Below, piece after piece: positions 9,173 to 17,786 of a DNA stretch of 64,000 nucleotides. The stretch covers positions 2,713,001 through 2,777,000 of the forward strand of contig NZ_CP114542.1 of NCBI RefSeq assembly GCF_027271155.1, written 5' to 3'. Every line of letters starts with the position of its first letter. Within the stretch, counting starts at the first letter, position 1. Both the position numbers and the translations under genes were made by a program. Source of the stretch: Brevundimonas subvibrioides. Lineage in GTDB: Bacteria; Pseudomonadota; Alphaproteobacteria; Caulobacterales; Caulobacteraceae. The notes beneath the pieces were generated by a model. The model did not search any database and was not told the DNA's origin. It worked only from the letters and a program-made list of their open reading frames with translations.

Positions 9173-10303
9173 GTGAAGCTGATTGACGACATGCCGGCAG
9201 ACTGGCGTGAGGGGACCTTCCTCGGCCGCCTGCTGCTGGCCGAAGGTCCAACGCCCGTCCTGCTGCGCGGGGGCGCGGTGTTCGACATCTCGGCGACTGC
9301 ACCGACCACGGCACAGGCGATCGCCCGGGGTGAGCCCGCATCGTTGACCGGCACGACTCTTGGGTCCCTCGACGCCCTTGCCCTCCACGACGATTCCGCG
9401 CTGCCCCGCCTGCTGTCGCCGCTGGATCTGCAATGCGTGAAGGCCTCGGGCGTGACCTTCGCCGTCTCGGCGGTCGAGCGGGTGATCGAGGAACGCGCAC
9501 GCGGGAACCCTGGCGCGGCCCTGACGATCCGCGCCGCTCTTGCCGAACGCGTCGGCTCCGATCTGTCGGCGGTCAAGCCGGGCTCGTCCGAGGCCGAGGC
9601 CCTGAAGGCCGTCCTGATCGAGGAAGGGCTCTGGTCACAGTATCTCGAAGTCGCGATCGGCAAGGACGCGGAAATCTTCACCAAGGCCCCGGTGCTGGCC
9701 ACCGTGGGCTGGGGCGACCGGGTCGGGGTTCGCTCCGACAGCGCCTGGAACAATCCGGAGCCGGAAATCGTGCTGGTCTGCGATCCGACCGGCACGGTGA
9801 TCGGCGCGACGTTGGGCAATGATGTGAACCTGCGCGACATTGAGGGCCGGTCGGCCCTGCTGCTCGGCAAGGCCAAGGACAACAACGCCTCGGCGGCCGT
9901 CGGTCCCTTCATCCGGCTGTTCGACGAGACCTACGGAATCGAGGACGTGCGCAATGCCATCGTATCCCTGACGGTTACGGGCAAGGACGGGTTTGTCATG
10001 ACGGGTCAATCGTCGATGCGCCTGATCAGCCGCGATCCGCTCGATCTGGCGGCCCAGACCTGTTCGTCATCGCACCAGTATCCGGACGGCTTTGCCCTCT
10101 ATCTCGGCACCATGTTCGCGCCGATCGACGATCGCGACGCGCCGGGTCAGGGCTTCACCCACAAGACCGGCGACGAGGTCTGCGTGTCGTCGCCTGGGCT
10201 GGGCGTACTGCGAAATCGGGTCGCAGCGTGTGAGGATGCGCCACCGTGGACGTTCGGCATCTCTGCCCTGATGGCCAATCTCGCCGGGCGGGGCCTGCTG
10301 TGA
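9173..10303 (+). CDS. xylX: 2-keto-3-deoxy-D-xylonate dehydratase (FAH superfamily)
   Basis: Cytoplasmic lyase of about 376 aa that dehydrates 2-keto-3-deoxy-D-xylonate to alpha-ketoglutarate semialdehyde in the Weimberg pathway. The C-terminal half has the fumarylacetoacetate hydrolase fold with metal-site acids in EVAIGKDAEIFTK and NNPEPEIVLVCD, and the family strings GNDVNLRDIEGRSALLL and GKAKDNNAS. It closely resembles Caulobacter XylX from memory. The frame extends to an ATG at 9155, but that has no spaced ribosome site; GTG at 9173 has GGAG six bases upstream, so it is preferred. First gene of xylX-xylB-porter-xylA-xylC-epimerase-lyase, overlapping xylB by four bases (GTGA). Confidence 0.92.
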   Translation: MKLIDDMPADWREGTFLGRLLLAEGPTPVLLRGGAVFDISATAPTTAQAIARGEPASLTGTTLGSLDALALHDDSALPRLLSPLDLQCVKASGVTFAVSAVERVIEERARGNPGAALTIRAALAERVGSDLSAVKPGSSEAEALKAVLIEEGLWSQYLEVAIGKDAEIFTKAPVLATVGWGDRVGVRSDSAWNNPEPEIVLVCDPTGTVIGATLGNDVNLRDIEGRSALLLGKAKDNNASAAVGPFIRLFDETYGIEDVRNAIVSLTVTGKDGFVMTGQSSMRLISRDPLDLAAQTCSSSHQYPDGFALYLGTMFAPIDDRDAPGQGFTHKTGDEVCVSSPGLGVLRNRVAACEDAPPWTFGISALMANLAGRGLL

Positions 10304-11058
10304 GCGGAGCCCTCTATCCGTCGCTGAAAGGCCGCCTCGTGGTCGTAACCGGCGGCGGCAGCGGCATCGGGGCGGCGTTGACGGAAGGGTTCGCGCGGCA
10401 GGGCGCGCGGGTGGTGTTTCTCGACGTCGCCGAGGACGAGTCCCGGGCCCTCGCCGTCGCCCTGGCGGACTGCAGTCCTCCGCCACTGTTCCGGGTCTGC
10501 AATCTGCAGGAGCTGACGGTCCTCCAGACCACCCTCGCCGGGATCATCGCCGAACACGGCCCCATCGATGTGCTGGTCAACAACGCCGCCAACGACGACC
10601 GGCACACCCTGACGGAGGTCACCCCTGCCTATTGGGATGACCGCATCGGGGTGAACCTGCGCCACCTGTATTTCGCCGCCCAGGCCGTCGCGCCGGGCAT
10701 GCGCGAACGGGGTCGGGGCGTCATTCTGAACCTGGGGTCGATCAGCTGGCATCTGGGTTTGCCCGACCTGTCCATCTACGAGACCGCCAAGGCCGGAATC
10801 GAGGGCATGACACGAGCCCTCGCGCGCGAACTTGGCGTCGATGGCGTGCGGGTCGCCTGCATCGTCCCCGGCAATGTGAAAACACCCCGCCAGATGAAAT
10901 GGTACACACCCGAGGGCGAGGCCGAAATCGTCGCCGCACAATGCCTGAAGGGCCGGATCGAACCTTCGGACGTCGCGGCGCTCGCGATGTTCCTGGCCTC
11001 GGACGACGCCCGTTTCATCACGGGACATGAGTATTTTGTCGACGCCGGCTGGCGCTGA
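10300..11058 (+). CDS. xylB: D-xylose 1-dehydrogenase, SDR family
   Basis: Short-chain dehydrogenase of 252 aa that oxidises D-xylose to xylonolactone with NAD, the first Weimberg step. The Rossmann motif is VTGGGSGIG (about residue 15), catalytic Ser is in LGSISWHLG, and Tyr/Lys in YETAKAG. Strings such as NDDRHTLTEVTPAYWDDRI, VPGNVKT and KWYTPEGEAEIVAAQ match Caulobacter XylB closely. GTG at 10300 overlaps the xylX stop (GTGA), giving MSGALYPSLKG. Related enzymes also use L-arabinose, so that activity is possible, though the homology favours xylose. Confidence 0.93.
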   Translation: MSGALYPSLKGRLVVVTGGGSGIGAALTEGFARQGARVVFLDVAEDESRALAVALADCSPPPLFRVCNLQELTVLQTTLAGIIAEHGPIDVLVNNAANDDRHTLTEVTPAYWDDRIGVNLRHLYFAAQAVAPGMRERGRGVILNLGSISWHLGLPDLSIYETAKAGIEGMTRALARELGVDGVRVACIVPGNVKTPRQMKWYTPEGEAEIVAAQCLKGRIEPSDVAALAMFLASDDARFITGHEYFVDAGWR

Positions 11059-11102
11059 ACGAACAATCGGGCCGACAGAGCCCTGGAACGGAGGAAACGA
11101 GA

Positions 11103-12536
11103 ATGGCAGGACCGACAGGCGGATCAGGACCCGATATCGCGGGGGCCGATCAGGTCAATATGGCGTTCATCGCCCTGATCGTCGCGGTGGCGACCATCGG
11201 CGGCTTCATGTTCGGCTACGATTCCGGCGTGATCAACGGCACCCAGGACGGGCTGGAGAGCGCCTTCAACCTGTCGGCGCTGGGGACCGGCTTCAACGTC
11301 GGGGCCATCCTGCTGGGCTGCGCGTTCGGGGCCTTCGCGGCGGGGCGTCTGGCCGATCTGATCGGGCGCAAGACGGTCATGCTGATCGCCGCAGGCCTGT
11401 TCATCGTCAGCGCCTTCTGGGCCGGTGCCGCCGACAGTTCCGCCCACTTCATCATCGCCCGCTTCATCGGCGGTCTGGGCGTCGGGGCGGCCAGCGTCCT
11501 GACCCCGGCCTATATTTCCGAAGTCACGCCGGCCTCGATGCGAGGCCGACTGTCCAGCGTGCAGCAGATCATGATCATCACAGGCCTGACGGGTGCCTTC
11601 GTCGCCAACTACGCCCTGGCCGCTACCGCGGGAGGCTCGACAGCGGAGTTCTGGCTGGGCTTCCCCGCCTGGCGCTGGATGTTCTGGCTGCAGGTCGTGC
11701 CTGCTGCCGTCTATCTGGCCGCCCTGCTTCTGATCCCCGAGAGCCCGCGTTTCCTTGTGGTCAAAAATCGCGACGCCCAGGCCGAGGCGGTCCTGTCCAA
11801 ACTGTTCGGCCCGACCGCAGGAGCCCGCAAGGTCGCCGAGATCCGCGCCTCGCTGGCCACCGATCACAAGCCCAGCTTCCGCGACCTGCTGGACCCCGCC
11901 ACCCGCAAGGTCCGCCCCATCGTCTGGGCCGGGCTGATCCTGGCGGTGTTCCAGCAACTGGTCGGCATCAACATCGTCTTCTACTACGGGGCGACCCTGT
12001 GGCAGTCGGTGGGCTTTTCGGAGAACGATGCCCTGCTGATCAACATCGGCTCGGGCACCCTGTCGATCCTGGCCTGTCTGGCGGCCGTCGCCGTCATCGA
12101 CAGGATCGGCCGAAAGCCCCTGCTGCTGATCGGGTCGGCCGGGATGTTCGTGACTCTGGCCATCGTCGCATGGTGCTTCTCGCAGGCACAGACGATCGAC
12201 GGCGCGGTGCATCTGCCGGGCCAGGTCGGGCTGATCGCCCTGATCGCGGCCAATGCCTATGTCGTCTTCTTCAACCTGAGCTGGGGCCCGGTGATGTGGG
12301 TCATGCTGGGCGAGATGTTCCCCAACCAGATGCGCGGTTCGGCGCTGGCGGTGGCCGGGTTCGCCCAGTGGATCGCCAACTTCGCCATTTCGGTCAGCTT
12401 CCCGGCGATGGCGGCAGGACTGGGCCTGCCCGCGACCTACGGCTTCTATGCCGCCAGCGCCCTGGTGTCCTACTTCCTCGTCCAGGTCTGGGTTAAGGAG
12501 ACCCGGGGTCGCGAGCTGGAAGACATGACCGGCTGA
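11103..12536 (+). CDS. MFS sugar porter (XylE/galactose-proton symporter type)
   Basis: Inner-membrane proton-sugar symporter of 477 aa with 12 predicted helices. Sugar-porter signatures are GYDSGVINGT in helix 1, GRLADLIGRK in loop 2-3, PAYISEVTPASMRGRLSS before helix 5, IPESPRFL before the central loop, QQLVGINIVFYY in helix 7, DRIGRKPLLL in loop 8-9, and VKETRGRELEDM at the C-terminus. GGAGG lies 8 bases before the ATG. Set between xylB and xylA, so a pentose (xylose or arabinose) is the likely cargo. Confidence 0.93.
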   Translation: MAGPTGGSGPDIAGADQVNMAFIALIVAVATIGGFMFGYDSGVINGTQDGLESAFNLSALGTGFNVGAILLGCAFGAFAAGRLADLIGRKTVMLIAAGLFIVSAFWAGAADSSAHFIIARFIGGLGVGAASVLTPAYISEVTPASMRGRLSSVQQIMIITGLTGAFVANYALAATAGGSTAEFWLGFPAWRWMFWLQVVPAAVYLAALLLIPESPRFLVVKNRDAQAEAVLSKLFGPTAGARKVAEIRASLATDHKPSFRDLLDPATRKVRPIVWAGLILAVFQQLVGINIVFYYGATLWQSVGFSENDALLINIGSGTLSILACLAAVAVIDRIGRKPLLLIGSAGMFVTLAIVAWCFSQAQTIDGAVHLPGQVGLIALIAANAYVVFFNLSWGPVMWVMLGEMFPNQMRGSALAVAGFAQWIANFAISVSFPAMAAGLGLPATYGFYAASALVSYFLVQVWVKETRGRELEDMTG

Positions 12537-12598
12537 TCGAGCGACCCCCTCCCCGGCGACGCTCCCCCGTCGCCGGTCCCTTCTCCAAAGGATACGCC

Positions 12599-14041
12599 AT
12601 GACCGAGACCCTGAACCTCTGCCACCTGATCGACGGCGAGCGTGCGGAGGTGGCCCGGCCGGGCGAGAGCCACAATCCATCGAACACAAACGAGATCGTC
12701 GCCCGCACCCCCGATGGCGGTCAGGCCGAGGTCGACGCCGCCGTGGCCGCCGCCAGGGCTGCCTTCCCGGCCTGGTCGGAGGCCTCGCCCGAAGTCCGCT
12801 CCGATGTGCTGGACCGTGCGGGGGCCCTTGTCATGGAGCGACGCGAGCAGCTGGGGCGCCTGCTGTCTCGCGAGGAAGGCAAGACCCTGGCCGAAGGCAT
12901 CGGCGAGACCGTCCGCGCCGGGCGCATCCTGAAGTATTTCGCCGGCGAGGCCCTGCGTCGTCACGGCCAGAACCTGGACAGCGTCCGCCCGGGGGTCGAG
13001 ATCCAGACCTATCGTCAGGCGGTCGGCGTCTATGGCCTGATCACGCCCTGGAACTTTCCCATCGCCATCCCGGCCTGGAAGGCGGCACCCGCCCTGGCGT
13101 TCGGCAATACGGTGGTGATGAAACCGGCGGGACCGACGCCGGCGACGGCCTCGGCGCTCGCCGATATCCTCGTCGAGGCTGGCGTCCCGGCGGGCGTGTT
13201 CAACCTCGTGATCGGTCGCGGCGGCGTCGGCCAGGCCATCGTCGATCATCCCGACGTCGACGGCCTGTCTTTCACGGGGTCGCAGAGCGTGGGCGCGGGC
13301 GTGGCGCTCGGGGCCATCAAGCGTCAGGCACGGGTGCAGCTGGAGATGGGCGGCAAGAATCCGCTGATCGTGCTGGACGATGCCGATCTGGAACGCGCGG
13401 TCGCCATCGCGCTGGACGGATCGTTCTTCGCCACGGGTCAGCGCTGCACGGCCTCCAGCCGCCTGATCGTCACCGATGCCATCCACGACCGGTTCGTGGC
13501 TCTGCTGGCCGAGAGGGTCGCGGCCCTGCGGGTCGGCGACGCGCTGGACCCGGACACCCAGATGGGTCCGGCGGTGTCGGAGGCGCAGATGGAGACCAGC
13601 TACCGATACATCGACATTGCCCGCGCGGCGGGCGGCCGCATCGTCACCGGCGGCGAGCGGCTGAGCCTCCCCACCCCCGGCTGGTACGTCCAGCCGACCC
13701 TGATCGCCGACACCGATCCCACCATGCGGATCAACACCGAAGAGGTCTTCGGCCCCGTCGCCTCGACGATCCGGGTCAGGGACTACGAAGAGGCCCTCGC
13801 CGTCGCCAACGGCACCGAATTCGGCCTCTCGGCCGGCATCGTCACCACCAGCCTGAAGCACGCCCGCGACTTCCAGCGCCGTGCCCGCGCCGGCATGACC
13901 ATGGTCAATCTCGCCACCGCCGGGGTCGACTATCACGTGCCGTTCGGGGGCTCGAAAGCCTCCAGCTACGGCTCACGTGAACAGGGCTTCGCCGCCGTCG
14001 AGTTCTACACCCAGACCAAGACCAGCTACTCCTGGAGCTGA
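12599..14041 (+). CDS. xylA: alpha-ketoglutarate semialdehyde dehydrogenase
   Basis: NAD(P)-dependent aldehyde dehydrogenase of 480 aa that makes alpha-ketoglutarate, the last step of the Weimberg route. Key parts: cofactor strings TPWNFPIAIPAWKAAPAL and MKPAGPTPATA, FTGSQSVGAGV, general-base Glu in QLEMGGKNPLIV, and catalytic Cys in TGQRCTASSRLIV (about residue 281). AAAGGA lies 8 bases before the ATG. Position between the porter and the lactonase gene, and the xylX/xylB/xylD partners, support this substrate over succinate semialdehyde. Note that xylA here follows the Caulobacter naming, not xylose isomerase. Confidence 0.9.
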   Translation: MTETLNLCHLIDGERAEVARPGESHNPSNTNEIVARTPDGGQAEVDAAVAAARAAFPAWSEASPEVRSDVLDRAGALVMERREQLGRLLSREEGKTLAEGIGETVRAGRILKYFAGEALRRHGQNLDSVRPGVEIQTYRQAVGVYGLITPWNFPIAIPAWKAAPALAFGNTVVMKPAGPTPATASALADILVEAGVPAGVFNLVIGRGGVGQAIVDHPDVDGLSFTGSQSVGAGVALGAIKRQARVQLEMGGKNPLIVLDDADLERAVAIALDGSFFATGQRCTASSRLIVTDAIHDRFVALLAERVAALRVGDALDPDTQMGPAVSEAQMETSYRYIDIARAAGGRIVTGGERLSLPTPGWYVQPTLIADTDPTMRINTEEVFGPVASTIRVRDYEEALAVANGTEFGLSAGIVTTSLKHARDFQRRARAGMTMVNLATAGVDYHVPFGGSKASSYGSREQGFAAVEFYTQTKTSYSWS

Positions 14042-14044
14042 GAC

Positions 14045-14899
14045 ATGTCGGAGCCGGAACTGGTCTGGAACGTGGAGGCCGAGCTGGGCGAAGGCCCGGT
14101 CTGGGATGCTCCGCGCCGCGCCGTCTGGTTCGTCGACATCAAGGGTCGGAAACTTCATCGTTACAGCGTCGATGACGATGCAAAAGCATCCTGGGACACG
14201 CCCGAGCAGACGGGTTTCGCCCTGCCTGCCAAGGACGGCTCGCTGGTCTGTGGCGTGCGGGGCGGCCTGCACCGGTTCGATCCGGAGAGCGGTCAGTTCG
14301 ATCTCATTGTCCGGGTCGAGGAGGATCGTCCCCAAAACCGTCTGAACGACGGCTTCGTCGCCCCGGACGGATCGCTGTGGTTCGGGTCGATGGACGACAC
14401 CGAGGCGACGGTCTCGGGCGCCCTCTATCGCTTTCACGACGGCAAGGTCGAGCGCCACGACGACGGGTATCGCGTCACCAACGGTCCGGCGATGAGCCCC
14501 GACGGGCGCACCCTCTATCACCACGACACGACGACACGACGCATCTTCGCCTTCGACCATGTGGACGGCGTGCTGACCAACAAGCGGCTGTTCGCCGAGA
14601 CCACGGACGGGTTCGCGGACGGGCCCAGCGTCGATGCCGAGGGCGTGCTGCACGTCGGCCTGTTCAACGGCTGGGGCGTCGCGCGTTTTTCGCCGAGCGG
14701 CGAGCGAATCGGGACGATCCGGTTTCCGGTCCAGACGGTGACCAAGGCCGCCTTCGGGGGTGACGACCTGCGCGACCTGTATTGCACCACCGCCTGGCTG
14801 AACAACGTCGACAAGCGAACAGAGCAACCGGGTCTGGGTGGTCTGTTCCGCGTCCGGGTCGATACGCCGGGCCTGCCCCAGCATCGGGTGCGGCTGTGA
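14045..14899 (+). CDS. xylC: xylonolactonase, SMP-30/gluconolactonase family
   Basis: Metal-dependent lactonase of 284 aa that opens xylonolactone to xylonate. Six-bladed propeller of the SMP-30 family: metal-site Glu in ELGEGPVWD (about residue 16), Asn in NRLNDGF (about 101), Asn in VTNGPAMSPDG, and Asp in FADGPSVDAEG. YHHDTTTRRIFAFD is the usual strand after the third ligand. The ATG comes 3 bp after the xylA stop and the stop overlaps the next GTG, so it is tightly coupled in the operon. Confidence 0.9.
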   Translation: MSEPELVWNVEAELGEGPVWDAPRRAVWFVDIKGRKLHRYSVDDDAKASWDTPEQTGFALPAKDGSLVCGVRGGLHRFDPESGQFDLIVRVEEDRPQNRLNDGFVAPDGSLWFGSMDDTEATVSGALYRFHDGKVERHDDGYRVTNGPAMSPDGRTLYHHDTTTRRIFAFDHVDGVLTNKRLFAETTDGFADGPSVDAEGVLHVGLFNGWGVARFSPSGERIGTIRFPVQTVTKAAFGGDDLRDLYCTTAWLNNVDKRTEQPGLGGLFRVRVDTPGLPQHRVRL

Positions 14900-15768
14900 T
14901 CACGCTGGAGCGGGGCGACTGGGCGCTGTCGGTCCGGCCCGAGATCGGGGCTGCGATCACGCGACTGACCTGGCGCGGCCAGGACATCCTTCGGCCCGCG
15001 CCGGAGGGTGCAGCAGGGCCGCTGGAGACGGGAAGCTTTCCCTTGGTTCCCTATGCCAACCGGATCGATCGCGGCGCGTTCGTCTTCGAGCGTCGCGACG
15101 TCACCCTGCCCCCAACGCCCGGTTTCAAGCCCCATGCCCTGCACGGTGTCGGCTGGCTGAAGCCGTGGAGCGTGCAGGGAAGCGGCACCGATTTCGTCGA
15201 CCTGGCCCTGTCGGCAGGGGCGAGCCCCGACTGGCCCTGGGCCTGGACCGCCTCCCACAGCTTTCGCCTCGATGCGGACGGACTGGAGATGAGCCTTGCG
15301 ATCACCAACGCGGATCGGGACCCGATGCCTGCGGGTCTGGGCCTGCATCCCTATTTCGTCGTGGGACCCGGAACCGTGCTGACCGCACCCGCCGCACGCG
15401 TCTGGGCGAACGGCACCGACGGGATTCCCGAAGCGCTGATCCCGGCCGCCAGGGTCATGGACTGGTCCGGGGGCGCGACCGTGACCGTGGCTCCCTTCGT
15501 GGACAACGCCTATGCCGACTGGAGCGGGCAAGCCCGGCTGGTTCACCGCGATCACCAGGTGCGCGTGACCGCCTCCGTCAATGCCCACTGGCTGCAGATC
15601 TATGCGCCGAATGACTCCGGCTTCGTCTGCATCGAGCCGGTCACCCATCGCCCGAACGCCCACAACGCCCCCGCCGATGAGGACACCGGCCTCAAGGTCC
15701 TGACGTCGGGCCAGACCCTGTCCATGTCGATGCGGATCGACGCCGCCCCAATCGGAGACCGCTCATGA
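14896..15768 (+). CDS. aldose 1-epimerase family protein
   Basis: Mutarotase-like protein of 290 aa; the family interconverts alpha and beta anomers of aldoses. Family marks: FPLVPYANRIDRGAF near residue 50, ALHGVGWLKPW with the catalytic His region (about 84), GLGLHPYF with the second His, and CIEPVTHRPNAHN with the C-terminal Glu base. GTG at 14896 overlaps the xylC stop (GTGA); the frame runs further upstream but only through xylC. Its place among Weimberg genes suggests it supplies the anomer used by the porter or XylB. It ends in an ATGA overlap with the pectate lyase gene. Confidence 0.88.
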   Translation: MITLERGDWALSVRPEIGAAITRLTWRGQDILRPAPEGAAGPLETGSFPLVPYANRIDRGAFVFERRDVTLPPTPGFKPHALHGVGWLKPWSVQGSGTDFVDLALSAGASPDWPWAWTASHSFRLDADGLEMSLAITNADRDPMPAGLGLHPYFVVGPGTVLTAPAARVWANGTDGIPEALIPAARVMDWSGGATVTVAPFVDNAYADWSGQARLVHRDHQVRVTASVNAHWLQIYAPNDSGFVCIEPVTHRPNAHNAPADEDTGLKVLTSGQTLSMSMRIDAAPIGDRS

Positions 15769-16826
15769 TCGCCCGCTGCTGGATGCTGGTCGTGATCGCC
15801 CTGACCGCCGCCCTGGCCTCGCCCGTCCTGGCCCAGACGGCCGTGTGGAACGGCGAGATCGTGGAACGGGACCCCGCCTGGTATGCAACGGCCGAGGCGC
15901 GGGCCATCGCCGACAGCGTCGTCGCCCACCAGTCGCCGGAAGGCGGCTGGCCCAAGAACACCTCGCTGGCCGTGCCGCCCGACGTCGTGCCCGTGGACGA
16001 GCGTTCGAAGAACACATTCGACAACGACGGCACCACCCTGCCGATGGCCTTCCTGGCACGGGTGATCGCGGCCGGACAGCGCCCGGCCGATCGCGCGGCA
16101 TTCGACCGGGGTCTGGATTACACCCTGGCGGCCCAGTCTCCGAGCGGCGGCTGGCCCCAGTTCTATCCGCTGCGGCCGGGCTACTACACGCACATCACCT
16201 ACAATGACGACGCCATGGTGAGGATCATGGTCCTGCTGGATGAGATCGCGGACGGATCCGGTCCCTATGGGTTCGTCGATGCCGACCGTCGCGCGCGGGC
16301 GGGCGCAGCCGTGGCCAGGGGCGTCCAGACGATCCTGGCCACCCAGGTCCGCCAGAACGGCGTCCTGACCGTCTGGTGCGCACAGCATGACGAAAACACG
16401 CTCGAACCCGCCTGGGCCCGCGCGTTTGAACCGCCGTCCCTGTCGGGCAGCGAGAGCGTCGGCATCACGCGCTTCCTGATGTCGATCCCGGACCCCTCGC
16501 CCGCCGTCATCGCCGCGGTGGAGGGGGCCATCGGCTGGTTCAGGGCCAGCGCCATCCACGGTATACGCCTGCAACCCGTCACCGCCCCCGACGGTGAACC
16601 GGACCTGCAAGTGGTCGCAGATCCGCAGGCTCCGCCGCTCTGGGCGCGGTTCTACGACCTTGAGACGAACCGTCCGATCTTCCTCGGCCGCGACAGCGTG
16701 GTGCATTACGAACTCTCGCAGATCGAACGCGAGCGCCGCATGGGCTACCGCTACTACGGCGACCGGCCGGCCGCCCTGCTGCGCGACGACTATCCAGCGT
16801 GGCGACGCCGCATCGGCCTGTCCTGA
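15765..16826 (+). CDS. secreted pectate lyase, family PL10
   Basis: Exported lyase of 353 aa that cleaves polygalacturonate. A Sec signal ends at about residue 24 (LASPVLAQT). PL10 strings are EGGWPKNTSL, NTFDNDGTTLPMAFLA, SGGWPQFYP, YTHITYNDDAM, HDENTLEPAWARAFEPPS and LSGSESVGITRFLM, in order and at full family length; YYGDRPAALL is the C-terminal motif. ATG overlaps the epimerase stop by four bases, so an exported lyase is translated from the same message as cytoplasmic pentose enzymes. That links pectin breakdown with pentose catabolism. Confidence 0.93.
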   Translation: MIARCWMLVVIALTAALASPVLAQTAVWNGEIVERDPAWYATAEARAIADSVVAHQSPEGGWPKNTSLAVPPDVVPVDERSKNTFDNDGTTLPMAFLARVIAAGQRPADRAAFDRGLDYTLAAQSPSGGWPQFYPLRPGYYTHITYNDDAMVRIMVLLDEIADGSGPYGFVDADRRARAGAAVARGVQTILATQVRQNGVLTVWCAQHDENTLEPAWARAFEPPSLSGSESVGITRFLMSIPDPSPAVIAAVEGAIGWFRASAIHGIRLQPVTAPDGEPDLQVVADPQAPPLWARFYDLETNRPIFLGRDSVVHYELSQIERERRMGYRYYGDRPAALLRDDYPAWRRRIGLS

Positions 16827-16877
16827 TCCTGCTCGACCCGCAACAGGCCGCTCGCGGACGGTTGCCCCGGTATGCCT

Positions 16878-17633
16878 TCAGCCGGCGTCCTTCTCCGCCT
16901 CGACGCGCCTGTAGCCTGCGTCGATGACGGCGAGCATGGCGGTGGCGGCGGCCGACGCGTCCCCGGACTCGATATGGTCCACGATCCGTTCGTGCAGATC
17001 GACGGTCTCGCGATGCAGGACGGAGCTTCTGGTCGGCGGGCTGAGGGTGAAGGCCTCGAGCAGGGCTGTCTCGATGACGCTGGCCAGGGACCGCATCAGC
17101 GGATTGCCGGACGCCGCAGCGATCCGCAGATGCAGGTTCAGATCCGCCTGGGCGAACCCGTGTTCCGACTGCTGCTCGCGTCGCATGGCCTCCACAGCCG
17201 CCCGCATTCCGGCCAGGTCGTCCACGCCGCGATGCCGGGCCGCCAGAGCCGCCGCGGCCGGTTCCAGCGCGCGCCGGACCTCCGCCAGATGTCGACGGAA
17301 CCGGGCGTCCATGCCGTTCGCCACCTGCCAGGCCAGAACTTCGCTGTCGAACAGGTTCCACCGCAGGGGATCGGTGACCTTGGTCCCGACCCGGGTCTTC
17401 ACGACCAGAAACCCTTTGGCCGAAAGCGTCTTGAGCGCTTCCCGCAGGGCGGTTCTCGACACCCCGAAACGGTTCAACAGATCGGCTTCGCCGGGCAACT
17501 TGTCTCCCGGCGCGATGCGGCCGGCCAGGATATCCTGGCCCAGCGAGCGAACGATCTGATCGTGGCTCGATACCGTCTTGCCCGGACCGCGCGCGCTGGC
17601 CGACTGGCTGGTGAGAGGAAGGGCGGCCGTCAT
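16878..17633 (-). CDS. GntR-family regulator, FadR subfamily (FCD domain)
   Basis: DNA-binding repressor/activator of 251 aa. Winged helix at residues 25-95: IVRSLGQDILAGRIAPGDKLPGEADLLNRFGVSRTALREALKTL in outline, with the GVSRTALREA recognition helix. The C-terminal all-helical FCD domain (100-240) carries the Asp/His metal-and-ligand set usual for sugar-acid sensors (DLNLHLRIA, LHERIVDHI). It is convergent with the xyl operon and divergent from xylD, with the ATATGATGATAT motif between them. Likely regulates the Weimberg genes in response to a sugar acid; the ligand is unknown. Confidence 0.92.
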   Translation of the reverse strand: MTAALPLTSQSASARGPGKTVSSHDQIVRSLGQDILAGRIAPGDKLPGEADLLNRFGVSRTALREALKTLSAKGFLVVKTRVGTKVTDPLRWNLFDSEVLAWQVANGMDARFRRHLAEVRRALEPAAAALAARHRGVDDLAGMRAAVEAMRREQQSEHGFAQADLNLHLRIAAASGNPLMRSLASVIETALLEAFTLSPPTRSSVLHRETVDLHERIVDHIESGDASAAATAMLAVIDAGYRRVEAEKDAG

Positions 17634-17726
17634 GGATTCCGCTTTATACGGTCCCCCCGCGTCCGCAAAGCGGACCGCGCCGGGTGACCCCGGCCCAAAA
17701 AGTCTGGCGACCGGTCAAGATCATTT

Positions 17727-17738
17727 ATATGATGATAT
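17727..17738. promoter_or_regulatory. ATATNATNATAT motif (copy 2) in the regulator/xylD promoter
   Basis: ATATGATGATAT, part of the imperfect dyad TTATATGATGATATTA, lies between the divergent FadR-type gene and xylD. It matches the motif before xylX at 9065. Such placement is typical of an autoregulated GntR operator; not proven. Confidence 0.5.
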
Positions 17739-17786
17739 TATTTGCGGGCCCACCGTTCGATATCGAAAGCGGGGATGCTCCGGCGG

